A DNA stretch of 64,000 bases from Hymenolepis diminuta (Eukaryota > Platyhelminthes > Cestoda > Cyclophyllidea > Hymenolepididae). Positions 10,977 through 23,664 of this stretch are shown one piece after another. The notes below the pieces were generated by a model that had not been told where the DNA came from, searched no databases, and saw only the letters and a list, made by a program, of their open reading frames with translations. Position 1 is the stretch's first letter. Every line of letters starts with the position of its first letter. The position numbers and the translations under genes are program-made. The stretch is from positions 332,803 to 396,802 of the forward strand of contig CAADRB010000020.1 in NCBI GenBank assembly GCA_900708905.1, given 5' to 3'.

Positions 10977-12288
10977 CAGATTGTAACAGAAGTTCTGTCC
11001 ATTTTTTAAAGTTGAAGTAAAGTGAAAATTTTGTCAAAAATACATTTATTTAGTGTTCAACATAGTCACCATTTTTATTGATTACACCCTTCCATCTTGC
11101 CATAAGCTTTCTGATTCCTTCTTCATAGAATTTAGCCAGTTTGGACTCAAAAAAGAAACTAGATTCTTCATTTCGACCTCTTCTCCTGAAGTAAGCCTTT
11201 CTCCTATTAAATGACTCTGTTAGCTCCCGAAAAGATAAAAATCGGTTGGTACAAGAGAAGATGGGGAGAATATGTTGGGTGATGCATGATTGCCCAGCCA
11301 AATTCTTTAATGAGATTTTTGGTTGCTCTTGAAATGTGGGGTTTGGCATTGTCAAGATGCAGAATCACTCCTTTTTGATTGATCGAAGAAGGCCGTTTTT
11401 CCTGTCTTCCATTAACTGCTTTTAAAAGAGTTAGCTGTTGACAATAAACTTCGGATGTTATTGTTTGATTGTCACCCACTAGTTCATAGTAAACGAATCC
11501 CTTCAAATCCCACCATACACACAAAAGAATTTTTTCGGGTGCATTCCCAAATTGTCTCGGTTGTGGAATTGGCTTTGAACCACCGTCTTGACTTAGCCAC
11601 TGTCTTTTGCGCTTAACATTGTTGTAAAGGATCCAGTACTCGTCGCTGTCAGTTATGATTCGGTCTAAAAAGGTGCTTGAAGTTCAGTTCATGAGAACGC
11701 AGTGAAAGACAACGGGCCACACGCTGTTGCTTGTTGATTTCTGATAAATCATGTGGGTGGGTCCATTTGCCAGCCTTTGAGACTTTCCCAGCCAAGTTTT
11801 TTCATTTCCCTCTATATGGTCGTATGGCGGCTTACGTGGAAGGTTTTGCTCAGTTCTCTAATAGTGCAGGTTGGATTTTCATCAGTGGTAACCTGCAATT
11901 GCTCAGAAGTGAGTTTTTTGAGCATCCTGCCCTCGGTTCGTCTCTCGTCTCTCAGGCTGAAGTCATCCTTTTGAAACCACCTGCAGAAAACCACTCTCTG
12001 CAGGTCTCTTCATTCACAGCATCATTCCCCTAAGTGTCTGAGTGTTTTTGCTGCTGAGCTCACCGTATTGCCTTTATGAAATTCAAAGAGTAAAATGTGC
12101 TCTTTATTTAGAGTGTACATTAGGGATAGAAACAGTTATTAATAAGGATAATTATGACACAGTCAGAAAGAAGAAATAATATTTTATTAATTATCATAGA
12201 AAAGCATACAACGTGAACTAGCTAAATTGAATTAATCGGGCCCTGAAGACATAGCTCAAAAATTGGATAGAACTTCTGTTACAACCAG
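10977..12288 (-). mobile_element. Mariner-type DNA transposon, decayed, with both terminal inverted repeats
   Basis: The left end (10981 onward, TTGTAACAGAAGTTCTGTCC) and the reverse complement of the right end (12283 leftward, TTGTAACAGAAGTTCTATCC) match at all but one of the first 20 positions. This defines terminal inverted repeats around a mariner transposase remnant on the minus strand. The outermost bases (CAGA against CTGG) have diverged, so the exact ends and the TA target duplication are uncertain by a few bases. The length of about 1.3 kb is normal for mariner. Confidence 0.85.
11050..12120 (-). pseudogene. Mariner transposase pseudogene with the third catalytic Asp changed to His
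   Basis: The reading begins at ATG 12120 (MYTLNKEHILLFEFHKGNTV), a typical mariner N-terminus, and is interrupted by frameshifts and stops. Later frames show the helix-turn-helix region (TCTIRELSKTFHVSRHTT), the first catalytic Asp area (IITDSDEYWILYNN), the CVWWDLKGFVYYEL block, and HLDNAKPH with the second Asp. The C-terminal RWKGVINKNGDYVEH precedes a TAA at 11052-11050. Where mariner has PPYSPDL the copy reads PTYSPHL, so the third catalytic Asp of the DD34D triad is His, a single base change. With the frameshifts this makes the copy inactive. Confidence 0.88.
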
Positions 12289-13070
12289 AAAAATAAAATT
12301 TTTCCATGTAATAGCTTCATAGTCACCTTAAGTATAACAAGAAGTCGAATTCTCATAAAAGAATTAAGTTTTTCTCAAATAATTGCAACATCCTACATAG
12401 ATATGACGTGAAAATATTTTATTTTAAGATAAAGATTTCAAAGCTGTTCCAATAACTACGCACGTTGGTATTGAAACAGTCACGCTGAAGAATTTTAGAC
12501 TACTTCATGCTCAACCGTGGGACGGTAAAATTGAGTTATTCAGGAAAAGAATCTAAATTACTGTGTGACTCAGAAGAGATGGCTACTTTTTGAGTTTATA
12601 TGCGTTTGCAGATAAGCATGAATTTTTAGATGAAGGCGTATTTGACGAGAAGATTTAATCTGGTTTGAATGAAAATTAAAATAAAACTATATTAATTTGC
12701 AGATTTAATCTAAATTGCTCGCACTCAATCAAATAAAATTATGAATAAAGTCAATGTGCGAGTTGGTAGGAAAATAATTTGGAGTTTCACCATTTAATTC
12801 AATGAATGGTACAGAATCAGTATATCTATTTAAACGCAGTTCGTAATATAATATCGCAAATAATGAGCTGATCAAAAGCTTTTTGTTTCTAAAAACATTT
12901 GCACTAGTTTTAATCACATGGAAACATCTAAATAGGGGGAAAACAAACGAGTCCAATAAAGTATGAAACGGGGGGGAGGGAGAAGAAGTAGATAATAGAT
13001 TCAGGGTACCTAGAGCCTTGCTTTCTCTGAAATATGCTAGCATAATGTTGTCTGTATTAGCATGAGGAGT
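12289..13070. other. Non-coding AT-rich stretch
   Basis: There is no supported gene. A minus-strand open frame of 129 codons (12729-13118) overlaps the interspersed repeat at its start and shows no family motif. A G-rich run lies at 12970-12980. Confidence 0.4.
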
Positions 13071-13290
13071 GTAACTCGCTTCGTAATGTCCCAATGCTTG
13101 AATTTCATGGATCGACACCCAGATTCATGGGTGAGATTATGTCCATAATATTCAGAGCTTGTTGACCAGCTGACCTAATTTTGTGGTCGGTCATGCCACC
13201 TCGATTTATGTGTATCTTATTACAGCCAAGAGCCGGGGCTAGCAATGATTTGTTTAGTATAGCAGGGCTCACTGGGGTTCACTAAGTACT
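13071..13290 (+). repeat. Interspersed repeat family, copy A
   Basis: The stretch from the CGCTTCGTAATG start through TTCATGGGTGAG and ATATTCAGAGCTTGTTGACC to the GGCTCACTGGGGTTCACT end aligns with the copies at 33.7, 34.2, 55.7 and (reverse strand) 20.0 kb. Copy B shares ATATTCAGAGCTTGTTGA with it exactly. No open reading frame runs through it. The central part (GGGTTC-like, then CTGGGTGAG) loosely recalls a tRNA B box, so a SINE is possible but not shown. Confidence 0.6.
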
Positions 13291-16200
13291 AAACTAGCCT
13301 GGTAAATCTGATTTAACCTAAATCTAATCTTATAATTCTTCTATTAATGACAGTCTAACGGAAGAATTCAAAATGAGATCAATTCCCCATTTAATTAAAT
13401 GCTTTGATTCTTCTTCGATATTTAAGAAGATTTAACAGTGATATTACATAATTTATTAGCTACACAAGTCTGGATTTACCAGTATTACAAATAGAGCCTT
13501 CCTAAAGTTCTGCATCCTGTAGAAAAATACAGATTTGAATCTGCAACAAATTTTGATAACAAAATGCAAACGAATTCCGTGTCCGACTCAAGAAGGATAG
13601 CAATTTAATTTAATTTAATTTTAATTTTGTACACAACTTTCATTTCTCTAGATCTCATTCAAAAATGGTGATACCCTACAAAGAGGATATATTTGAGCAG
13701 GAAGAAAAAAAGTAGTTTTATCTGTAAATTATGATTTCACTTGATGAGTTATACCATTAATACGCCAGTAAGCACATTCCCAAAACTCTATTTAACATGT
13801 GCAACAGAATAAAACGGTCTAAACGCTTCCATAAAAAGTGAGATCAAAAGACAAAAGAATGCATGGAGAGATCTAGATTTCTACCATTCAGATGTCATTC
13901 AATACAAGACACGCAGAGTTGCACGCTGTCGTAGAAGCCGTTACAGGTGACAGGTGTCCTTTCTTGGTGAAAGATAAAATAAAGATAAAAGGAAATTACC
14001 GAAAAGCAACAGACGACGACTTTAAAGAAAATTAATACTGTGTTTAGATGGGTATCGCAAATATTTTCTCAAAGAGGTAAATTAATCATATAATGAGTGA
14101 CGTAGAATGGTATTTTCAATTAATTAACTGTGAAAATGTGTTTGAAAATGTTAGAAACACACATTATATTTAAATCAAAGCATCCGGTAGTATCGTAAAG
14201 TGCATTAAATTAAAATAAAACCCGAAACTCTCATTTTGAACTGTAGATGGAATGGTTAATCCTGTTTAGGAATCCTCACTGATAAATGAATTTAAAAAAA
14301 AGCATAATGATTTAAGCATTTTATTATTGGAATTATTATTGCTACATTTGAATGGGAAATACAACATTTTCCTTCCGCTTAGTTTTAATGGTACTCTGGT
14401 TAAATCCATAGATTTGTACTTTTATCTAAAAGGGCAACTTTTAAAAGGTCCAAGAAGTGTAATATAAATAGTGTGAATGACTTTATGATAATCAAGACTG
14501 TTAGGGATCATAGAGAAGCAATATCTTGCAAGAATCTCATACATATCAAGAACATGCTAAGATATCGGTATTCTATAGAGTCCGAAAATCTTTTGTTGGG
14601 ATACAAAGATGAGGAAGAATCATTAAATGACTGTCAACAACTGCCATACAAAAATCATGGTCACTGGTTCTATGATGAAGGCATGTAGGGTTTTAAAAAT
14701 CTGCAGGTGGATGCCTAAATAAAACTGAGATTTTCAATGAGACTTCATGCTAAGTGTGTTCTTGTCATGTTCTTTCTCATCTCTTTGAGAATAAGCATAA
14801 CGGAATGAAAGAGAACGAAAACTGAGTCAAATAAAATGAAACAACTCAGGTCATTTCTCTCTTAGATGGGGAGCAGAAATTAACTCAAAAACACTTAATC
14901 GTACGCCGCAATCTCCTAATTCCTAAAATGACTCATTAATAAATATGCCACAATTTTTTGACAAGATATATCATTTAGCAGGGGAGATAGGGGGAGATCT
15001 TATCAACGGCAATCAGACAGCTCTCCCTTCTCTGGGAGGTAAACAGTCCAATATCTTGGTTAAGCCTCTACCTGTCTAATCTCCCCTCTTTCCTACAGAG
15101 TGATGCGTTTAACTGAGAGCAAAATCAATATTTTCTGTGGCTCTGTTGGTTGGGGATATACGTGTTATATTGGCGTATCGTTTTCTCACACTTTCGATTC
15201 GCCTGACATATGTCAGTATAATATCTTTTGTGTGGTCCAGTTTGATGGACAAGGAGAAGAGAGAATGGCTCATCTTTGCCCCCTTTCTCATATGTTTTCT
15301 ACTTTATTTATGCTCCAATAAGCGACCGCATTTAAACAATTGGTTTAGACACGGTAAAAATGGATCCACTTATGAATTGTGGACATAAACTAGCATCTAA
15401 TGCTGCCTCATCGGTGGGTTTCCCCTTTCACCTAGGAAGAATTCTAAACGTATATATACCGCACTGATTGGCCCAGATATGAGATTTTTTTACATAGACT
15501 GCTTACTCAATATTTGCGGGAATCAATTGATTTTAATAATTTCGTTTATTGTATAGAATTTCAGTTTGTGTAACTACAGAGGTCATTACACACTTAGAGC
15601 TTTGAGCATAGAGATTTATTTAAATGAATCTCAAAAAACCAAGTTTGAAAATAGATTCACTAATAATTTGGGTATAGCCAAATTAGTTTTATATTTCCTC
15701 AGACCCAACGATCAACAAGGACTTCCACTGCTCGATTTTCGGTTGCTTATGAAAGATGAGGACGGGTGAAATGCCATATTTCAGGATATCATCTGCAACA
15801 TTCATATCAAATTTAAAGGAGCTTCTGAAAAGTAGCAAAACAATGGCAGTGAAAATTCTTCTGAGCTGATTAGGGAAGAAGTTAGAAATCTCTTATCCTA
15901 TAAACCTATTTTTCCTACTCTCCCCTCAAATAATACAGCTACGCATCTGACTGTCCGAAGAGCACAGGGAAAACTAGCTTCAAAATTAAAGAAAAATATT
16001 ATTATGGGATAGATTCAATTGTTTGTCGAGCTGATATGATTTAGATCAGCCACACATTTTGGCTGTATAGATCAGTCATTTCTTGATTATGAAGATGGGC
16101 TAGACCCGACAACCTGAAGTAATGGACGTGGTCATTCAGAAGTATACCTTCGTTTCCTATCCAACAAACTGTGTTAAAAATAACCTTTGTACAAAATTTT

Positions 16201-19200
16201 ATTCAATAGAAGCAAGCACTAGTCTTAAATTCAACCCGCTGCCCACTGCTGCCCAAACTCAAGATGGTCCTACTCTTCTTTACTGCAATTTGAAAACTTA
16301 ACTTTCCCCTTCGTCCAAAAAATATTATGTTGGTAGTTGTATATCTCGTTGTTGACTTCACATCTTTAACGAAGACTTTTGATCTAAGGACTTAATGGTT
16401 AAGAAGACTGAATTTCGGCCTTTGTAATAAATAAACCCAAATAATCTTCCATAACAGGTGCTTCTACAGATTCGATTTTAATTAACATCCTGAGATCATG
16501 CTTGAATGTAAACTTTCCAAATAAAAAACCAACCTTCGTTTTTAAAGGTAAAATTTCAATAAACACCGGATACGTCTACCGTTAGGCTCATTTAAACGTC
16601 CTCGCAAATGAGTAAAGCGGATGATTTAAGGGATTTAGGAAAGATAGAAAAAAGTATCTTGCAAAAATGAGGCATAGCACACACAAAATCTCGGTCATTA
16701 GTCTGTAGATTTTTTCGATGCATTTAACACAATGCCCCTGAGGACGTCAATTAGGGAGGTTAAGTGATGATGCTGAAATTTAAACGTTACACTTACTCTT
16801 CCCAAACATGTTTGCACACATCGTACGCACGTGTAAGTTTTGTATTTTCACCTTAAGATTACTCTCTAAATGAAGAGGGAAAAAGAATCCTTTAGAAGGC
16901 GGATTTTAGCAGGCACTTTATGATGGATGGAGTCATGACTAGTACCGATAGGGATGAAACAACTTTCTTGATGGGTCTCAATCATCATCTTTTAAATTGC
17001 GAGATATCAAAATAGTTTAAAACTTCTGACGACTCAGTTAAGTGTATCGGTGGTCTTTTAAATTTCCCAAAATTAATTTCCGCAATGGAGAATAATAGTT
17101 GGGAAGACATTTTTCTAGAATCGTCTTATAATCGTGCGGCTCTTAAAAGCTTGTTCAGGTAATTTGATCTGATTCCGATATGACTGTAATATTTATACAG
17201 CTCTTCGTAATTAAATATTAACTGCAACTCTTAGTTCGACTGCTCTCATTTTCTGCTAAGTATCCGTTCGTTGTGTATCAACTACTTGATACCTGTTTCT
17301 TTAACCTTGAACATGAGTATAATTCTAATTGATGTACGATGCTTTCAGAATTTTATTAAAGAACGAATGTGTTAAAAGCAGGCCTTCGATACTGAAAATT
17401 AAGTTAATTAATCATTTCCTATTGCTTTCACTCTCATAAGTTAGCTCACAACTCAGTTCACCCCAGTTCAGTTCAGCCTCTTATCTTCAAGTAATTGTAT
17501 TCCATGAATTTCCATATTTTAAATGTCTATGTGCATGAACGTGCTCTGACCTGTCTTGACATGGCATATAAAAAAATTTAAATTTTCACTGGAGTTTTGT
17601 TATGTTTGCAAACCAAACGCAATTTATTTTGAAAAAGTACAGAAGAAATTCATTTCTCTGGAGAGGACTGTTTAACACAGTTTCGTATAAATGACAATGA
17701 ATTTTTCAAATTAACGTCAAACTACCCTAACGTTTTGAAAGTCATTTAAAATTTAGAGACTTGAGGAAAAAGAATCGGATTATGTGATTCGCACCCGCCG
17801 AAGTCTTCCGTTTAACCGAATCGCAAATTAAGGTCTAAAAAAGTACCGCCCTAAAATATTCCAAGTCAGGTTTACTACATTTAAAAATGTACACTTTAAA
17901 TGAATGTGTTAGTGACATTTGCATCATTGATACTAACTGTAGTTGACTTCATAAGTGAACTTCGCAAGTGATCACTGTTGATATATGACATGGGTAACCA
18001 AGTAACAAAACAGTGACCAAGTCATATTTTACACACATCAAATATTCCTAGAGAAGAAGTAAATATAAATAGCAATAAATCTACTTTTCTGATCTCGTAC
18101 CTCACCTTGAGAAACCAGCAAAGATATTTTACCCTCCCCCTTGTCCTAGAAACAAAATGATGATGGTTGAATTTCGCACTGTAACAATAAATCATGGTGT
18201 CTACCACCTCCATTCATCTATCTATTAATTAATTAATTCATTTTTACATTAAACGTGAGATAGTTTATAAGTCACACACTTTGCTGCAGCAGCCGGCACC
18301 ACAGCATCACCTAGGAATCCCAAAAATGCATGCAAGCATATTTCATGGAAATCGATTGCGGTTAATTTACATAAATCGTAAAATCAGACGCAAAATTCCC
18401 ATTTGCACATCTTCTATTGAGGTAGTAGAACATGGGAAAAAAAGAGACGGATATTGCAAAGGAGATGCCAGATCACTTATGGTTAATTTAAATAGAATGA
18501 TTTAATTTCACTATTGCAAGCCGGGTCTTCTTAATACACAGATCTAAGATTTTATTTGCAAATTTTATACGTATAATCATTTTTTATATGGTTTACTGTT
18601 CATTTTTAACCCTAAATAAAGGATACTTTATTGTAAACTCATCTTTATTCATTATCTATATATTTGTAATGATAATAAACATTATGTCGGATGTTAAGAT
18701 TTAAAATATAAATTTTGAGATAAAGGATGAAAATATTTTGCTCTATGAAATCCAGTATTACCTCGTATATGGCAGGAGTTTTCTGTACCTTTGAGTATTC
18801 AATAAATTTATTTATTAATTGAATATCTGACCTTCATTTTTATCTGTTCTAGTTACTATGACAGGCTTTACACACTACGGAAGTGATTTGTCATATCGCT
18901 GAGACTACCCCCATGCAAGTCCCTGATCTTAGTGGCAGCTATGGTAACTGCTTTCTAATAGCGCTTAATGAGATATATTGCGGTAGGTAGGCGGGAAAAT
19001 TAAGCAAACTCAGCCTGCGGATATGACTAACTGACTTTCCAATTTGGGAATCCCGAGTTTGATTAGAAATAATGGAGATTGAAAATAATTCTCCGCCGGT
19101 ACAATTTGGATTCAAAGGACACTGATTAATGTTTTGAAAATACATAGGAAAAAGCACTGAATAATGATATTCAGGATTAGGATATAAGTGTATAGGAAAA

Positions 19201-19904
19201 AGTAGCACTTATGAATTAAACACATATGCCTTCACGTATTTTAAAAGTTAATACAAGAATTTACACAAAATTGATATTTGACATGAAAAATTTTCGGAAT
19301 TTGATAAGTATTATGTATAATGCAGTGTGAAAATTGATGAAATTTCTGAATCACAATTAAACGTTATCACATTCTCTTGTCCAAATCATAATTGGCTCAG
19401 AAATTTTAGGTTACAGTTTTATTTAACCAAAATTGCGGTTCAATCCTGCATTAAATATAAAATAGCTATGGAAATATGTTTGGAAATTTGGAAAATGTTT
19501 TTTTTGTAAAACAAATTGCTTTTTTGGCCATTGTTGTGTTATAATCTCGTTCATGCCTAAAATGACCTGCTTATGAATCAATTTTTGGAGAAGACCATTT
19601 CTTTCTAAAATGTAAAATGAAGAATAGGTATTGTCAAATGCGAATTGAAGTCTTATACTTGAGCCATTATAATTTACTATTAATGTGATTTAAATGTTTA
19701 TTTTAAGGTCTTTGATTTGAGAAAATATTTATTAGTCGATATGTTATTGTTATCAACCAATTAGTCCCGCTATCTTATATATAGCGCAGCAGATAACACA
19801 AGTTTTAAAATAATATTTTAATATGCATTTTGAATAAAAATGCCCATAAGACCAAATTTAACAAATATTTCTCTTGTATTTGTTTTTAAAATGTCCTTTG
19901 TCTC
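13291..19904. other. Long non-coding stretch
   Basis: No gene could be supported in this 6.6 kb. Short simple repeats occur: an AATTT run at 13602-13628 and an ATTA run at 18223-18239. A GC-elevated patch at 14980-15290 ends its left half with a good plus-strand acceptor-like pyrimidine tract (ctcccctctttcctacag, up to about 15100). The frames after it resemble no known protein. Confidence 0.4.
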
Positions 19905-20145
19905 ATATATGATTTCTATTATATCTGAAATGTCGCCGCAAATCTCAGATCATCGTCATAAGAATATACAAATGAATCAAAGTGACATATCCAACCATTC
20001 GACTAAATCACTGATCAACAAGCTCTGAATATCACGAACATTAAATGACTCAGATTACTAGGGATTAAATCATGAAGACTGAAATTTGGAACGTATGGCT
20101 ATTATAATGTGAATCGCATCCCAAATAAGAACGTGGAAAAATACA
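19905..20145 (-). repeat. Interspersed repeat family, copy B (reverse orientation)
   Basis: Read on the minus strand it contains TTATTTGGGATGCGATTCAC, then GATATTCAGAGCTTGTTGAT, then TGTCACTTTGATTCATTTGT. These follow the same order as in copies A and C. The best-conserved 18-20 bp are shared with copy A. Copy-specific substitutions and indels show that it is old. Confidence 0.6.
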
Positions 20146-22157
20146 ATTCTGCCTAAATTCAATTAAGTTAATACTCTTGACACCATCATGTACTCCTGTT
20201 CAATTCCCATTTTATTCATCACTAAAAATTTTGCTCCTTTGTGTGTTCGATCCCTAATGTCTATCCTATGATAAAAAGTTTTTGGCATTGCCATGGATAT
20301 GAATTATTTAAATATTTCTTGTCTTATTTATAGGACGGTGGATCACACTGACTCAGAATTGGATGTGAAAATTAAACTTCCTGTATATCTGTTCTACGAA
20401 TGATTTTTTACTAATGAGCAGGTCTTAGATCTGATCTAAAATTAAGATGGTATTTCCCCTATGAATTTAGTTTTGGCCTAAGAAGCAGTTGTTTAGAGTG
20501 TTAATTTAGAATTCCCTTGTCCATATACTCCTAGTAAATGATCATTCCATATTCATTTTATTAGGATGAGTTTTATTATAATATTATTATTATGAACAGC
20601 AAAAATGTCGTCATGCGTATTCAGAAAACTGTTTTCACCTAATTTGAAGTTAATATTCAGTTAGAATCTATTCCATCTTCTACGTCTTCCCCATTAGTCA
20701 ACAGGAGCCGACACGTTGTAAGTTCAAATCAAAAAACTTGATAAACACACATACAAATGAACGAAAATACACAAATGGATGTGCAAAGTACGATATTTTG
20801 TCGATTTAGCCGACAAACGTCACACCTTGGACTACTACCACTTAGCGACAACTTGGAATGGACCGGGCTGGGCCTTCGTCTCCTTAACACATGAAAGATG
20901 ATACCGATTAGCGCAAATTTATGTGCATTTTAAACTATACTCTACACTCCTAGCCTCTGGGTGTATGTTAAATTGCAAACATCTTTAGGAGACATAGACA
21001 TTTAAGTCATGTATTCATTGAAGCATTGAGAAATTGGAGGAAAATATCTTCAATGCATATCTAATTCAGTTTGGCATAGATTACGGATTTATTGAATACG
21101 TAAATCCGTTAATCAAACAATGGAGGTAGATTAATAGATTAATAAGATTTTCAAGCCAGTTCTATCATTGAAACTATTTTTAGATTATGATAACTGCTAA
21201 ACAAAATTACCTGTTTCCAATATGTGACAGTCAACTGCAGATGGAATTCGAATTAGCACCATAAAAGCGGAAGAACAGTGAAGCAAAACTGTTAATAATT
21301 GTATGTGAATGTTCGCAGAACAGAAAGCAATACTTCTGAGTTATCATAGAAATATCTATGCCACAAGCACGACCATCTGCAACGGATGTTTTAATTTCAA
21401 TAATAGACAGGGTTGATTAAACCATGATCTAGCGGAATATCATCTTCTTGACAATAAGTGAGACTTCTGAAAAGATGCAAATTCAATTTCAGATTAATTA
21501 CAGTCTGGCATTTATCCTAGAACACTGAAGGAAAATATCGAATCTAACTGACCAAATAGCCTTAATATCTCCCAAAATTAAAATCCTTATATTTAGTGAT
21601 CCTCTTGCTCAATCAGAATAATAAATACTATCTTCTTACAAATATTAAAGAAGGATTTTAATCGGATCTCTGAAAAACACCGATTTGAGATTTCATTAAT
21701 AGATATTATTATTATTTGATTATTACTACCATAAAGATACAAGCAAATGGAGGATATCGTTTTATTTTTTCGGGTACAGTTTAATACTTGAAAGCCAAAA
21801 TAAAGAGATGGTCGCAATCAGTCACTTTATTATATGGTATTTAACAGCGTCAACCACAACGGTGTTAATCAGGTGTTGTCAATCTGACTTGAAAATCTTG
21901 AAAATTCAGGAGATGAATATTCAGCGTATTGTCTATAGCAGCACACAACCCGATACCGACTCTGAAGTTTTCTGGTATAAGACGGTGAAACAATGCTAAG
22001 ACATTAGAGCTACACAAGTGCTCATAGACAAGATTGATTGAATTCTTAAAACTTTTGAAAACGTAAACGGCTCTTCTGACAAAGTATCAAATTTTTAGGA
22101 AACAGAAATTGTTTTAGTATGTACCTAACGTACTATCAAGCGTTAGAAACTGCCATC
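20146..22157. other. Non-coding stretch before the truncated Tc1-type copy
   Basis: A short hairpin is present at about 21081-21111 (ACGGATTTA and its complement around a short loop). A weak match to the Tc1-type terminal repeat occurs near 21989-22013, too degraded to call. A slightly GC-richer patch lies at 20700-20960. No gene is supported. Confidence 0.4.
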
Positions 22158-22623
22158 AAAATCCCCCTATGTCTTCCAACAAGATTCGGCTCCATCCCAA
22201 TAAGCTCTCAAAATCCAGGGTTGGACGGCCAAGAACTTTCATCATCATGTCACACCACACCAAACCTATGGCCGTCTCCTAACTACTCACGAGACCTTAA
22301 TCCTTAGGATATTTCCTATGTGGGGAGACGTGGTTGAAAGGAAATTAATAGGTATTCCCAAAGCACTAAATCCGCCTCTCTTATGGAAGCACTAGTCTGA
22401 GGAATGGAGGACGCCAATAAAGACCACGTGATCAAAGCATGCAGTCAATCACTTTCAGATTCGAATTGGGTGGGTGAATGAAGTCGAAGGAGGATATACT
22501 GAATAAAACTTAGATTAATATAATGTTTATTTGTTTTATTACAAGAAATGGACCATTAACAGTTTTATTTCTGTTGTTTCTAGAAGATCATGAAGTGTCC
22601 TCAGATGCCTTACGCACTCTGTA
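22158..22623 (+). mobile_element. Truncated Tc1/mariner-superfamily element, 3' half only
   Basis: Positions 22158-22615 are identical, base for base, to 50287-50744. The block starts at the codons for PYVFQQDSAP (second catalytic Asp). It passes through WPSPNYSRDLNP (third Asp region, in a shifted frame) and the C-terminal FQIRIGWVNEVEGGY. It ends in a terminal inverted repeat whose reverse complement is TACAGAGTGCGTAAGGCATC (22623 leftwards) next to a TA. The 5' half of the element is absent: homology stops abruptly at 22158. The copy carries the same stops and frameshifts as the longer copy and cannot make transposase. Confidence 0.85.
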
Positions 22624-23528
22624 TAAAGTCAGGTATAAAAATGTGCAAATATAAGCAAAATTACGCTGTGAAGTCAAATAATTTGTCAGAAAACATCTTA
22701 TTAAGAATAAAATCGAAAGATAAACAGTCTAATTTTATTTGAAAACTAGTTTAAAAATCGAATAAGGAAGGAGATTCAGTCGGTAAGGAAATATGCCTTT
22801 CAATTATTGTATCTTGAAATCTAAAAAAGTATTTCTTACGAGCTTATTTCCCATAATGAGTACCAATTAAGATTTGTTCTTTTTTCTAATTGAGTACTAT
22901 TTACAAATATATCAAGTGGCAATGGGCCTTATCTAAAAGTTGAAACAGAGAGCTGCTGCCAATTGTTTATTTAATGAGTGCTTTAATACTAATCAAAAAA
23001 GACGTTAATTTAAGGTTGCTAACCTGGTGTAAATATGAAAACCTTGTGATAACAGCAGCCAATTCAGGAGGTAAGTTTTCGGGGGTGTAGCAACAAACAA
23101 CCAGAAACTAATTCTTTGGTTTTCCAACATAAGGCGCTGAAACGAAGATCGGACATAGGTGCTGCATAGGTGGTGATGGAAAAAATTTGTTGAATTCTTT
23201 AATCTATTTTGATAATATATACCATTTTTTGACAATGTCGCAACAAGGCTTTTGGTGACGAGACAAATTTCAAAATTCACTTCAACGTGCGTCAGACCTT
23301 AACTACAAATATCTAAATTTTAGATTCTGCTATAGGAAGGAAAACATGGTACGAACAACCGAGTCAACATGTCGCATAATTCGCAAAGAATATTAACCAC
23401 TCATTCTTCTTTTAAAAAATAATACATACATGATTTCCAAATAAATGGACATCATGATTTATTTTTTCAACATTTACTTAATTTCAACAAACTTCGATTT
23501 TGTGCGCATCTCTCTTCAAATAAGTCCG
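22624..23528. other. Non-coding stretch
   Basis: No supported gene. A minus-strand open region (23280-23005) ends at CAG|GTTAGC, which looks like a splice donor, but its two usable frames contain a stop or match no known family. Confidence 0.35.
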
Positions 23529-23664
23529 TGTTGGATAAAAAAGAATAAAATATATCCAAGGAATATTAAATTTACAATTTATTGTCAGTTATTCTTAAAT
23601 TTGCATGTTTGTTAAAATATTCAAAATTGCAGAGTCGTTACCTCGAATAATTTTAGAGTAAAGT
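23529..23664 (+). repeat. Diverged repeat, partner of 51609-51740
   Basis: Shared words in order include ATCCAAG, TTATTGT, AAATTTGCAT, AAAATTG, AGAGTCGTT and GAGTAAAG, with substitutions and small indels between them. The partner is 28,076 bp away in the same orientation. I do not recognise the family. Confidence 0.5.

Noticed and set aside
11731..12033. Plus-strand open frame of 100 codons
   Set aside because: Antisense shadow of the mariner transposase remnant.
12729..13118. Minus-strand open frame of 129 codons
   Set aside because: No family motif, overlaps an interspersed repeat at its start, and its length is within what chance gives over 64 kb in six frames.
22119..22157. Terminal inverted repeat at the left of the truncated Tc1-type copy
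   Set aside because: The alignment with the right end is poor. A better but still weak candidate lies near 21989, so no left end is called.
23005..23280. Possible minus-strand exon ending in a donor-like CAG|GTTAGC
   Set aside because: The best-looking frame contains a stop, and the open frame has no similarity to the NMDA receptor amino-terminal domain or another family I know.
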